This document shows positions 17,075-26,712 of a DNA stretch of 64,000 nt, piece after piece. The number at the start of each line of letters is the position of its first letter. Within the stretch, counting starts at the first letter, position 1. The DNA comes from Verrucomicrobiota bacterium (GTDB lineage: Bacteria; Verrucomicrobiota; Verrucomicrobiia; Limisphaerales; JACRJZ01): NCBI GenBank assembly GCA_016219875.1, contig JACRJZ010000146.1:1-64000 (forward strand), read 5' to 3'. The position numbers and the translations under genes were made by a program. The notes under the pieces are model-generated. The model had not been told where the DNA came from. It did not search any database and saw only the letters and a list, made by a program, of their open reading frames with translations.

Positions 17075-19351
17075 ATGAACACGAAACGAAACGCTCCCCT
17101 CACGCGGGTTCTGCTGGTCTGGCTGCTGTCGTCTCTGGGCCTGTCCGCCGCACAACCGTTTGAAATTTCCGACCAGGCGGTGCGCATCTCCGCGGAGGGA
17201 TTCGAGCGGGTGGTTGGACTCGCGCACGGCAACGTGAGCACGACCCGCTTGCGCGTGAGCGATCAAGACGTGCTGGGCGAGCCGGCGGCTGAATTGAGCT
17301 TCACGGTCACGCGCGCCGAGCCGAATGTGCGACCCAAGGGGCTGAAGCCAGGCGAAGGCGGTTCCATCGACAGCGTGAAAACGTTTCGGCCGGGGCAGCA
17401 CGTCGAACCGGGCTCCTTCGATGACGCGAGCCTCGGCCAGACGATCCGATGGATCGAACCGATGCGCATCCGGGCCAGTCAATGGGCGGAAAGTTTTTCG
17501 CTCGCGACGCCGGAGGTTTCCACTCCCGCTCCCGACGTTTCTCGCATGGCCGTTCGCGCTCGCGCCCGAAAAGACACCGCCGTGGACGGGCTTGTCGTCA
17601 GCTTGTTCTACGAGGTTTATCGCGGCGAACCCGTCGTGCGCAAATGGGTGGAGATTGCGAACGAAGGCCGCGTCTGGCGCAAGCTGGAGCAGTTGACCAT
17701 AGACGACGTCGCTCTCACATCAAGCCTGTCGGAGCGTGTGCCGCTGACGCCAGCAGGCTACGGAGTGGAAACGAGCATGATCGGCTTCGCGGCCTCAAAC
17801 GCCAGCTACGGAGTCATCGTGGCGAATGAGGTTCCATCGGGGCTGCGGATCATCGGGAATAACGGCGCGCTGGGCTACCATCCCACGCGCTTCGAGTGGG
17901 TGCTGGGGCCGGGCGAACAGTTCACTTCCGAGCCGGTGTTCCTCTACGCCTTCAGCGGCCCGGTTGAGACCACCATCTCCGCGCGCTCGACGCCGCTGGA
18001 TCGCGCCGTGGAAGGTCCGTTCCAACGCTTCGTCTCGCGGTATTTGGGCATCGCGGGCGAACGCCTGCCTTGCGACGCGCCCCAGTGGCTCACGTGGGCA
18101 ACCTTCGGGCCGAACCTCAACGACGCCATGATCCGTCAGCAGGCGGACCTCGCCGCGCGCGCGGGCTTCGTGCAATTCCTCATGGACGACGGCTGGCAGC
18201 GCGACCGCGTTGGCACCGAGCCGGATCGCGCCAAGTTTCCCGATTTCGCGGCCACAGGCTCATACATTCGCTCGCGCGGCCTCAAGCTGGGATTGTGGCT
18301 CTCCTGCTTTCGCGACACCAACTCGCCGGATTTCAAAACCATACCCGAGGCCCGCTCGTTGCCGGTCGTGACGCGGCTGAGCGGCATCGCGATGAGTTTC
18401 ACCACGCCCTGGCGCGAGTTCTACGCGCAAGACCTGGCGCGGCTGCACCGAAGCTCGGGCGCGGTCTATTTCAAGCAGGACTTCAGCAACCTCATGTACG
18501 GCGACCTGGCGGAAGGGCATCCGAACCGCACGCGCAAAGAGTCGGTCTTGCGCGGCTTGCGTGGATTGTTGGAAAGCCAGGACCGGCTGCGCGCTCTCGC
18601 GCCCGACGTGATGAACGAACTGACCCACGAAATCTACTGGGACACGCCCGGCGCGCCCTGCGACTTGGCCGCCCTGAAGCACGCAGCGCGGTATCACGTC
18701 TCGCCCAACGCCTGCCGTGGCATTGCTCCACGCCCGAAGCCGGGCCAGACGAATGCGCCCGCCGTGAACCCGCAGAAGCTTCGCGACGAACTCCTCGGGG
18801 CGTGCTTCCAGGCGCGCCAGATTTTCTACGCGCATCGCGGTTTGCCTTTGGAGTGCCTGGAATTCTACGGCGCAGCCACGGAAGACCACCAGGGCAGTCT
18901 CAGCCCCGAAGTGCAAGACCGGCAGGTCGTCAGTTGGCTGATGGGCGCGCCGCTGGTTTTTTCCGGCGACTTGAGCACGCTCTCGGACCGGCATCTCGCG
19001 CACTACAAGAAACGCTTCGCCTTGGTGAATCGCCCGCACCAGTCGTGGGACATCTACCGTCATTTCCAATTCAGCGGCGTGCCGGCGCCCACCGACGACG
19101 ACTGGCACTGGTGGGGCAAGCTGAACGACGCCGGCTGCGGCGCGGTGGTCGTGGTGCGCGGCCGCGCCGGAGCCGAGCGCCGGGCCATCAACATCCCGTG
19201 GGTCAAACCGGATCGTCAGTATGCGGTGAGCGCGTTGTTCAGCGAGCGGCGGCTGGGCTCCTTCAGTGGCCGTCAACTCCAGAGCGCCGGCGTGGAACTC
19301 AGCTTGCCGGTGTACGGGCAGGAAATACTGGAAGTGGCAAAGGTTCAGTGA
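17075..19351 (+). CDS. GH36-like alpha-galactosidase (melibiase)
   Basis: A 758-residue secreted protein with signal peptide at about 1-26. The N-terminal 320 residues form the beta-supersandwich usual in GH36, and the TIM barrel follows: FVQFLMDDGWQRD, the GLKLGLWLS strand, then VYFKQDFSN with Asp469 as the likely nucleophile (most GH36 enzymes have K-W/Q-D here). A later NELTHEIYWD segment may bring the acid/base. It removes terminal alpha-galactose or a related sugar. It starts a run of same-strand genes (UroD-like, MFS porter, beta-helix, CE15 fusion) and is divergent from the beta-helix gene at 16841, across a 233-bp control region. Confidence 0.75.
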   Translation: MNTKRNAPLTRVLLVWLLSSLGLSAAQPFEISDQAVRISAEGFERVVGLAHGNVSTTRLRVSDQDVLGEPAAELSFTVTRAEPNVRPKGLKPGEGGSIDSVKTFRPGQHVEPGSFDDASLGQTIRWIEPMRIRASQWAESFSLATPEVSTPAPDVSRMAVRARARKDTAVDGLVVSLFYEVYRGEPVVRKWVEIANEGRVWRKLEQLTIDDVALTSSLSERVPLTPAGYGVETSMIGFAASNASYGVIVANEVPSGLRIIGNNGALGYHPTRFEWVLGPGEQFTSEPVFLYAFSGPVETTISARSTPLDRAVEGPFQRFVSRYLGIAGERLPCDAPQWLTWATFGPNLNDAMIRQQADLAARAGFVQFLMDDGWQRDRVGTEPDRAKFPDFAATGSYIRSRGLKLGLWLSCFRDTNSPDFKTIPEARSLPVVTRLSGIAMSFTTPWREFYAQDLARLHRSSGAVYFKQDFSNLMYGDLAEGHPNRTRKESVLRGLRGLLESQDRLRALAPDVMNELTHEIYWDTPGAPCDLAALKHAARYHVSPNACRGIAPRPKPGQTNAPAVNPQKLRDELLGACFQARQIFYAHRGLPLECLEFYGAATEDHQGSLSPEVQDRQVVSWLMGAPLVFSGDLSTLSDRHLAHYKKRFALVNRPHQSWDIYRHFQFSGVPAPTDDDWHWWGKLNDAGCGAVVVVRGRAGAERRAINIPWVKPDRQYAVSALFSERRLGSFSGRQLQSAGVELSLPVYGQEILEVAKVQ

Positions 19352-19356
19352 AGGCC

Positions 19357-20480
19357 ATGAACCTTCCGACAACTTCCCCAGTCTCAACCGCCCGCTGGCC
19401 GGTTCACCTCGCCGGCAAGCCGGACTTCGATCGGTGCATGAACCGCATCGATGCCTGGTTCCACCAGCAGGTGTTGGATCGTCCGCCCGTCCGGTTCTAC
19501 AAACACAACGCCCAGTACGAAGCGGGCGAGCCGTTGGACCGCGCGCGCTGGTCCTCACTCGAACAACGCTGGGTCGATGTCGAATACCAAATCGAAAGCT
19601 TCGAGCGATCCCTCGACGGCCAAGTCTTTCACGCGGAGACGTTCCCCGTCTTCTGGCCCAACTTGGGGCCGAACGTCTATTCAGCTTTCTACGGTGGGCG
19701 GCTTGAATTTGCCGAGGTGACGTCCTGGTATGAACCCGTGGTTTCCGACCTCGACGATCTCAGCCCGCTGCAACGGGACTTCAGCCGCCTGCCGGACAAC
19801 GTCTATTTCCAGAGACTGGAAGCGTTGACCCGCGCGGCCCTGGCGCGTGGCGCGGGACGCTACCTGGTCGGCTACACGGACTATCATCCCAGCCTGGATT
19901 GCGTGGCGGCGTGGCGCGGCGTGCAGAGCCTCTGCCTGGATTTGGCGATGGCGCCGGAAAAACTCCAGCCGCTGCTCGAACTCTCCATCCGCGAATTCCA
20001 GCACATCTATGGCCATTTCGACGCGATCCTCAAAGCCGGCCGCCAGCCCTCGGTCACCTGGCTGGGCATTCCTTCCTTTGGCCGGTTGCACATTCCAAGC
20101 TGTGACTTTGCCAGCATGATTTCGACACGGCACTTCACGGAATTCTCGCTCCCGCTCCTGCGCCGCGAGATGGCCGGGATGACGGAGAACATCTATCACG
20201 TCGATGGCAAGGGCGTGGCCCAGCACCTGGACGCGCTGCTGGCGCTGCCGGAGATTCACGCCATCCAGTGGGTGCAAGGCCTGGGCCAAGACTGGCCCTC
20301 TTGCAGTGGGTGCCGTTGCTGAAGCGGATCCAGGCCGCGGGGAAATCCATCGTCGTGGACGTGCCCCTGGAGGAGTTGGAACCGTTCATCGAACGAATGC
20401 GCCCGGAAGGACTGTTCCTGTGCCTCGGCGTGGAACCCGGCCAGGAAACCGCGATCCTCCAGCGCGTGCTTCGATGGTGA
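19357..20480 (+). pseudogene. Uroporphyrinogen-decarboxylase-like protein, frameshifted
   Basis: The frame from 19357 encodes about 313 residues of a UroD-fold protein (cobalamin/methyltransferase type): VGYTDYHPSLDCVAAWRG, VTWLGIPSFGRLHIPSCDF, YHVDGKGVAQHLDALLALP and HAIQWVQGLGQ. It then slips out of frame near 20296-20298 and stops at 20322. The family continues in the -1 frame as LLQWVPLLKRIQAAGKSIVV through to a stop at 20480. Restoring one C to the CCC run at 20296-20298 gives an intact protein of about 373 residues. So either a single-base deletion has disrupted the gene or there is a sequencing error in a homopolymer. Such UroD-like proteins often sit with glycosidases in this phylum, with unknown substrates. 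Confidence 0.7.
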
Positions 20481-20502
20481 CCCTTGATTCGGTTTCAATT
20501 CC

Positions 20503-21951
20503 ATGAACGCCTCTCCGACACTCGTGACCTCGCCCAGCGCGCCCGCCGTTCCCAAGCCGCGCGTCCCGTACAACGCGGCCTACACCTGGTCCGTCTGCCT
20601 GGTCGCTGCGCTGGGCGGACTGCTGTTCGGCTACGACTGGGTCGTCATCAGCGGGGCCGACCTTTTTTACGAGAAGTTTTTCGGCCTCACGGATGCCGGC
20701 CGGCAGGGCTGGGCCAAGAGTTGCGCGCTGGTGGGCTGTCTGATCGGCGCGGTGCTCTCCGGCGGGCTGAGCGACAAGTTCGGGCGCCGGCGCCTGCTCC
20801 TCCTGGCGGCGTTCCTCTTCGCGGTCTCGTCGCTCGGCACGGGCTTGGCCAAGACCTTCAACGCCTTTGTGGTCTGGCGCATCCTCGGGGGCGCGGCCAT
20901 CGGCTTGGCCTCGAATCTCTCACCGATGTATATCGCGGAACTGGCCCCGGCGCAGGTCCGCGGGAAATTGGTTTCGGTCAACCAGCTCACGATCGTCATC
21001 GGCATCCTGCTGGCCCAGCTTGTCAATTGGCTCATCTCGGAACCGGTCCCGCGCGACGCCACGGCCGACGCCATTCTGCATTCCTGGAACGGGCAATCGG
21101 GCTGGCGCTGGATGTTTGCGGCCACAGCGGTGCCGTCGCTGTTGTTGTTTCTGGTCGGGATGCTCTTCGTGCCGGAAAGCCCGCGCTGGCTGGTCCGCAA
21201 TGGCCAGCGTCAGGAGGCGCAACGCGTGCTGGCCCGTCTGGGCGGCGCCGCCTGGGCCGTGGACGCCCTGGCCGAAATTGAAACCACCCTGGCGCACACC
21301 AGCGAGCGCGTGAACTTCCGGGCGCTGCTGGAACCCCGCGTGCGCCGCATTCTGTGCCTGGGCGTGGTGCTCGCGTTCCTCCAGCAATGGTGCGGCATCA
21401 ACGTGATTTTCTATTACGCCAAAGACGTGTTCGCCGCCGCGGGCTGCCCGGTCTCGGACATTCTCTTGAACATCGTCATCATCGGCCTGGCGAACTTGAG
21501 CTTCACCTTCGTCGCGCTGCACACGGTGGACCGGCAGGGGCGCCGCTTCCTCATGCTGGCCGGCTGGGCGGGCCTGGCCGGAATTTACCTGCTCCTGGGC
21601 GCGGGCTACTTCTTCAAAGTGCAGGGCCTGCCGCTCGTCGTGCTGGTGGTGTCGGCCATCGCTTGCTACGCCTGCACGCTGGCGCCGGTCACGTGGGTTG
21701 TGCTGGCGGAGATTTTCCCCAATCGCATCCGGGGCGCCGCCATGTCCATCGCGGTCTTCGCGCTGTGGACGGGCTGTTTCACGCTCACCTACACGTTTCC
21801 GCTGCTCCATCAGCGCTTCGGCGCGGCGGCGACTTTCTGGACCTACGCGGTGATATGCGTAGTAGGCTTCTGGTTTTGCCGGGCCAAACTGCCGGAAACC
21901 AAAGGCAAGACGTTGGAACAGATCGAGCATGAACTCCTCAACTCGAGATGA
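20503..21951 (+). CDS. MFS sugar porter (sugar:proton symporter type)
   Basis: A 482-residue major-facilitator transporter with about 12 hydrophobic segments. Family markers are LLFGYDWVVISGAD in helix 1, GLSDKFGRRRLLLL after helix 2, FVPESPRWLVRNGQ before the central loop, VDRQGRRF, and PETKGKTLEQIE at the end. Together they place it in the sugar porter family (XylE/GalP type), driven by the proton gradient. It should bring in monosaccharides released by the surrounding secreted glycosidases. It starts 22 bp after the UroD-like gene and its end is 7 bp before the next start at 21959, consistent with one transcript. Confidence 0.85.
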   Translation: MNASPTLVTSPSAPAVPKPRVPYNAAYTWSVCLVAALGGLLFGYDWVVISGADLFYEKFFGLTDAGRQGWAKSCALVGCLIGAVLSGGLSDKFGRRRLLLLAAFLFAVSSLGTGLAKTFNAFVVWRILGGAAIGLASNLSPMYIAELAPAQVRGKLVSVNQLTIVIGILLAQLVNWLISEPVPRDATADAILHSWNGQSGWRWMFAATAVPSLLLFLVGMLFVPESPRWLVRNGQRQEAQRVLARLGGAAWAVDALAEIETTLAHTSERVNFRALLEPRVRRILCLGVVLAFLQQWCGINVIFYYAKDVFAAAGCPVSDILLNIVIIGLANLSFTFVALHTVDRQGRRFLMLAGWAGLAGIYLLLGAGYFFKVQGLPLVVLVVSAIACYACTLAPVTWVVLAEIFPNRIRGAAMSIAVFALWTGCFTLTYTFPLLHQRFGAAATFWTYAVICVVGFWFCRAKLPETKGKTLEQIEHELLNSR

Positions 21952-21958
21952 TTGGCAG

Positions 21959-23845
21959 ATGAACGTCTCCCACTCACTGCTGACATTCACATGGGCGCTT
22001 GCGGTCGCAGTGCTCAGCGTCGGCGCTTCCCGATCCGCTGAAAGCGAGGCCGCTCCCTGTTATCCACCTCCTGAATCCCAAGGCGGATGGCGCACGTTGG
22101 TCACGAAGAACGCCCTTCCGACGGCGGCCCAAAGAGCAGCAGTGTTGAAAACTGCCGGGCTCAATACGGACCATCTGTACGTGCGCGTTCTTCACGATGT
22201 GATGAGCGCCCTTCCTTACCAGGAGATGGAGCCGCACAATGAGGTCGTTAACTCTGCAAACGTTGCCCTCGGCGGCGAGGCGTGGCGAACTACTTTCGCC
22301 TTGGCCAAACCCGGCGAGGCCTACCTCATTTACACGCTCGGCGGAGGAACGGGCAAAGCCACACTCGCTCCGGGGCGCTACACCGCCACACGCGTTGCCC
22401 CCCGCGACGGGACACAGACACCCTTGGGCGTAGTGGACGGCGGCGCTGTCGATTTCTCTCTGCCGCAAGGCGACTGGGGCCTCATCTACCGGCGCCCCGC
22501 TCAAGCGGAATCCATTTCTCCTGGCGAAGATATTCAAGCGCGCGTGAACGCCGCGCCTCCTGGCACGACGTTCCTCCTGAAATCTGGCACGCACCGGATG
22601 CGGTCCGTCGTCCCCAGGAATGGGGATACTTTCACCGGCGAAGCGGGAACGGTGCTGTCCGGAGCGCGGCTGCTGGCCAATCTGAGTCGGTCGGGCTTGT
22701 GCTGGGTCGCCAAGTCTCAAATACCACGGGACCGCAACACCGCGGGTGAGGCCCCTTGTCGGAGTGGCCACGCGCGGTGCAATCATGCCGAGGACCTATT
22801 CCTCGATGACGCGCCGCTTCTACACATGCCCACGCTTGCCGAGGTGGGACCCGGGAAGTGGCACTTCGATTACGATGCTGGCCAAGTTTACCTCGGGGAC
22901 GATCCGACCGGAAAAAAGGTCGAGATCAGCGTCACGCCCAAAGCGTTCACCGGCCCTGCCACCAACGTCACGATCCGAAACCTGACGATCGAGAAATACG
23001 CCAATCCTACCCAGCAGGCCACGGTCGAACTCGGCACTGGCTGGATCATCGAGGACTGCGAATCGCGCTGGAACCACTTCACCGGAATCGCGATGGGGCC
23101 CCGTTCCATAGCGCGTCGCAATCGCGTCCATCACAACGGTTGCTTCGGATTCCACGGCGCCGGGGACCACATTCTGGTCGCGAACAATGAGATCGCGCAC
23201 AACGGCTTTGCTGGCTACGACCCGTTCTGGGGCGCGGGCGGATCGAAGTGGGTTTACACCTCACATCTCATCGTCCGCGACAATTTCTCCCACCACAATC
23301 GCGGCCCTGGCCTGTGGACCGACATCAACAACATCCACACGCTCTACGAAAACAACACGGTCGAAGACAACGAACGCGGCGGGATCTTTCACGAGATCAG
23401 CTACGACGCCATCATCCGCACCAACACGGCGCGCCGAAACGGAACGGGAAAAGCCTTTCCCCACTGGACCACCGGCGCCGGCATCGAAATCGTCTCCTCA
23501 CAGAACGTCGAGGTCTGCGGCAATACGCTTGAGGATAACTGGCAAGGCATCACCGGCCTCGATGATCATCGCGGCACTGGTAACGCCGGCCCCTGGACGC
23601 TGACCAACCTGAACGTCCACGGCAATGTCGTGACGTCTCGAATCGCCGACCCTGGCGGTGGGCGCACCGGCATCATCGACACGAAGGGCACCGGAGCATT
23701 CACGGCTTCCGCAAACAACCGGTTTCGTGAGAACACCTATTTCCGTGGAACCAACCGCTCAAACTTCCTGTGGATGGGCAAGGTACTGGACGCAACCGAT
23801 TGGCAACGCTTCGGCCAGGATGCGTCGGGGACGTTTCGGCGGTGA
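21959..23845 (+). CDS. Secreted right-handed parallel beta-helix protein
   Basis: A 628-residue exported protein (signal peptide about 1-26). From about residue 175 it carries repeated beta-helix coils: NVTIRNLTIEKYANP, GTGWIIEDCESRWN, HFTGIAMGPRSIARRN, NRVHHNGCFGFHGAGDHILV, all with the 'right-handed helix' spacing of about 22 residues. This is the Beta_helix/NosD-like fold used by lyases, hydrolases and epimerases acting on acidic polysaccharides. I cannot name a catalytic residue. The ATG at 21959 is chosen over an upstream in-frame one at 21929 because the signal peptide starts there and it clears the porter stop. Confidence 0.7.
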   Translation: MNVSHSLLTFTWALAVAVLSVGASRSAESEAAPCYPPPESQGGWRTLVTKNALPTAAQRAAVLKTAGLNTDHLYVRVLHDVMSALPYQEMEPHNEVVNSANVALGGEAWRTTFALAKPGEAYLIYTLGGGTGKATLAPGRYTATRVAPRDGTQTPLGVVDGGAVDFSLPQGDWGLIYRRPAQAESISPGEDIQARVNAAPPGTTFLLKSGTHRMRSVVPRNGDTFTGEAGTVLSGARLLANLSRSGLCWVAKSQIPRDRNTAGEAPCRSGHARCNHAEDLFLDDAPLLHMPTLAEVGPGKWHFDYDAGQVYLGDDPTGKKVEISVTPKAFTGPATNVTIRNLTIEKYANPTQQATVELGTGWIIEDCESRWNHFTGIAMGPRSIARRNRVHHNGCFGFHGAGDHILVANNEIAHNGFAGYDPFWGAGGSKWVYTSHLIVRDNFSHHNRGPGLWTDINNIHTLYENNTVEDNERGGIFHEISYDAIIRTNTARRNGTGKAFPHWTTGAGIEIVSSQNVEVCGNTLEDNWQGITGLDDHRGTGNAGPWTLTNLNVHGNVVTSRIADPGGGRTGIIDTKGTGAFTASANNRFRENTYFRGTNRSNFLWMGKVLDATDWQRFGQDASGTFRR

Positions 23846-23933
23846 CTGTGCTGAACAGGGTGAATGGCCGCGCTTCACCGCTTCTCAATCCTCGCGACTG
23901 AATGGCGGCTGTGCTGAGTTCGTCAGTTTTCGC

Positions 23934-26663
23934 ATGAAACCTTTCGGTGCGGCACGTAACGCGGCGGGTTTGGCGTTATTCTTGGGAGTCCTGGTCATAG
24001 GAGCGGTGGCGGGCACCGGCCCTATTCGCATCGCCCGGGAATACCCGCATTCGTTCCAATATCAGAGCGGCGAGCGATTCTTTCCCATGGGCGACACGGC
24101 TTATTTCCTGATCGCGCAGCCGACCAACGTCATCGCGCACTTCATTGATACGCGGCGGGCGCACAAGTTCAATTTTGTCCGCATGATGCCGATGGCGCGC
24201 GGGCATTGGGCGTTCGACGGCACGCCGCGCAAGCCGGACTACACCGCCATCAACGAGGCGGCGATGCGGAAACTGGATTGGGTGTTTGACTATGCTGGCG
24301 CCAAGGGCATGAACATCGAGTTGATTCTCTTTGGCTATGGCGTCGAGCAGGGGGAAGGGCTTTGGGCCAATGTGACCAATCAGAATTTTTGGATCGATAC
24401 GCTCGTGAAGCGTTTCCAGGACCGCCCGAACCTTTTCATGTGGATGGTCGCCAATGAATTCGAGCGGTATCCGGATGGCCGTTACAGCTTCAGCCCTGGC
24501 GATGTGGAGTGGGCGAAGACGGTGGCGGCCCAGATTCGCCGCCACGATACCGTCCACCCCATCGGCTGCCACCCGTCCGTCTGGATCACCGACCAAGACC
24601 CGCCGCGCGAAGGTCCAAGACCGTTCGCCAGCTACAAAGGATTTACTCAGCGCCGTCCGCAGGTGGTGTGGCCGCTGTGGGAAGACAGTCTCATCGATCT
24701 GAACGTCACGCAGAACAACGAAGGCGTCCAACCGCGCACCTGGGGCAATTTTACGTCCACTGAGCGCGGCCTCACGTACTACTCGACGAACTGGCAAGGA
24801 ACCTACTATCCGGTGAACTGGACCACGAATGGGTGGGACTTCGAAGCGGCGGGAATGGAAGACTGCATCGCCGAGGACTGGGCGCACGGCAAACCGGTCC
24901 TGAACACGGAATTCGGCTATCAAGTGGAGTTGGGTGGCGAGTCATCCTACGGAGCCAAAACGCGTCAATTTACTCCGCCTTCGACCGTCCGGAAGAAAGC
25001 GTGGAAGATCGCGACGGCGGGAGGGTACTTTGCCACCGGCTTTCGGAATCTGGCGGTGGCCTATGATTTCACCGCGAGCGACGTCGATCACTTCCGCCCG
25101 GAACACCTCGAAACGCTCTACGATTTCATCACGGGCAAAACGGAATACTGGAAGATGGAACCGCATCTGGAACTGGTTGCGCCTTTCAACGTGCTGCTCG
25201 CGCTGCCCGGAAGAGAATACGTGGCCTATTTTCCTCGTGGCGGAGCGAACCGCATCATGCTCGAAGCTGGCCAGTATGCCGTCGAATGGCTGCACGCGGA
25301 ATCAGGCCGGTATTTTCCGATGACGGCCATCACCGCTGCGAACGGCAACCGCGAATTCATCCCACCCAATGATCCCGACGCGGATTGGGTGCTGCATTTG
25401 CGGGTGAAAGCGCCGAACGATGGCGCATTCTTTCGCAAGCCGGCCGATTTCCCCGCGCAGACTTCGCTGCCCGACCCGCTCGTGATGCTGGACGGACGGA
25501 AAGTGACCACGCCCGAGATGTGGAGGAACGAACGGCGACCGGAACTGCTCCGCTTATTCCAGCACTACATGTATGGCCAGCTTCCACCCAAGCCGATCCT
25601 GACCCCAAAAATCGAGCGAGTGGACGCCGCGTCCTTCGGCGGCAAGGCCACCCTCAGCGAAGTGACGCTCGCTTTCGGCCCGCCCGACGCGCCGCCGATT
25701 CACTTGATGCTCATCGTGCCCAACCACCGCGCGCGGCCCGCGCCGGTGGTGCTCGCAATTAATTATTTCGGTAATCACACGCTCGTCCGCGACAAGAACG
25801 TGCGGCTCGCGGACAATTGGATGCCGGAGCGCGGCGCCGGCGTGGTGGGGAACCGAGCCACCGAAGCCAGCCGCGGCTCGTGGGCGGAGATTTGGCGGAT
25901 CGAGGACGTGATCGATCGCGGCTACGCGCTGGCCACGTTCTACAACGGCGATGTGGATCCCGACTCACCGGATCAACGCGGCGTGCAGAAGTTCTTCCGG
26001 CAGCCCGATCCGGCCGATGATTGCGGCAGCATCGCGGCGTGGGCTTGGGGCCTGCAGCGGGCGGTGGATTACCTCGTCAACGCGCCGGGGATCGACGCGC
26101 GCCGCATCGTGGTGACCGGCCATTCCCGAACGGGCAAGGCGGCCCTGCTCGCCGCGGCGTTCGACGAACGCATCGCCCTGGCCATTCCGCATCAGGCGGG
26201 TTGCGGCGGCTCGGCACCCAGCCGGGCCAGGATTGCGATTGGGAAAGCTTACAACACGTTGGACAAGCCGCAGACCAAGCCGCCGGAAACCGTGTTCAAC
26301 ATCAACGACAAGTTTCCGCATTGGTTCAACGCCCGGTTCAAGGAATTCAACGCCCAGCCGGAGCGGTTGCCGTTCGACCAGAATTGTTTGGTGGCCCTCT
26401 GTGCGCCGCGACCGGTCCTGTTCACCAACGGCCGGGCCGATACGTGGATCAATCCCGCCGGACAATTCGAAGTGCTGCGGGCGGCGGCTCCGGTTTACCG
26501 GCTGCTGGGGGCCGGCGATTTCACCGCAGAAGAACTGCCGCCCGATGGCCGCTTGATGGACGGAGTGCTGGGTTACTACCTCCGCCCCGGCGCCCACTCG
26601 TTGCGGCGCGAGGATTGGAAGGTGTTTCTCGATTTTGCGGACCAGCACCTGGGCCGCCCATGA
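23934..26663 (+). CDS. DUF4038-like / CE15 glucuronoyl-esterase fusion, copy 2
   Basis: A 909-residue exported protein, paralogous to the gene at 2744. The N-terminal barrel (about 25-420) is a diverged DUF4038/GH140-like domain: FFPMGDTAYFLI opens it, and WMVANEFERY and LNTEFGYQ supply candidate catalytic glutamates. A PF12904-like beta domain follows (about 425-500). The CE15 module (about 510-909) carries Ser731 in GHSRTGK and His888 in RPGAHS. That module is almost the same as copy 1, while the barrels differ strongly. Probable role: glycosidase plus ester removal on a plant-type polysaccharide. The start at 23934 is preferred because the upstream in-frame extension lacks a plausible signal peptide, whereas MKPFGAARNAAGLALFLG begins one. 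Confidence 0.78.
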   Translation: MKPFGAARNAAGLALFLGVLVIGAVAGTGPIRIAREYPHSFQYQSGERFFPMGDTAYFLIAQPTNVIAHFIDTRRAHKFNFVRMMPMARGHWAFDGTPRKPDYTAINEAAMRKLDWVFDYAGAKGMNIELILFGYGVEQGEGLWANVTNQNFWIDTLVKRFQDRPNLFMWMVANEFERYPDGRYSFSPGDVEWAKTVAAQIRRHDTVHPIGCHPSVWITDQDPPREGPRPFASYKGFTQRRPQVVWPLWEDSLIDLNVTQNNEGVQPRTWGNFTSTERGLTYYSTNWQGTYYPVNWTTNGWDFEAAGMEDCIAEDWAHGKPVLNTEFGYQVELGGESSYGAKTRQFTPPSTVRKKAWKIATAGGYFATGFRNLAVAYDFTASDVDHFRPEHLETLYDFITGKTEYWKMEPHLELVAPFNVLLALPGREYVAYFPRGGANRIMLEAGQYAVEWLHAESGRYFPMTAITAANGNREFIPPNDPDADWVLHLRVKAPNDGAFFRKPADFPAQTSLPDPLVMLDGRKVTTPEMWRNERRPELLRLFQHYMYGQLPPKPILTPKIERVDAASFGGKATLSEVTLAFGPPDAPPIHLMLIVPNHRARPAPVVLAINYFGNHTLVRDKNVRLADNWMPERGAGVVGNRATEASRGSWAEIWRIEDVIDRGYALATFYNGDVDPDSPDQRGVQKFFRQPDPADDCGSIAAWAWGLQRAVDYLVNAPGIDARRIVVTGHSRTGKAALLAAAFDERIALAIPHQAGCGGSAPSRARIAIGKAYNTLDKPQTKPPETVFNINDKFPHWFNARFKEFNAQPERLPFDQNCLVALCAPRPVLFTNGRADTWINPAGQFEVLRAAAPVYRLLGAGDFTAEELPPDGRLMDGVLGYYLRPGAHSLRREDWKVFLDFADQHLGRP

Positions 26664-26712
26664 AGCATTTCATTCTTCTCTGCTCTAGGCCTCCGCTCGT
26701 GTGATGCGAGAA

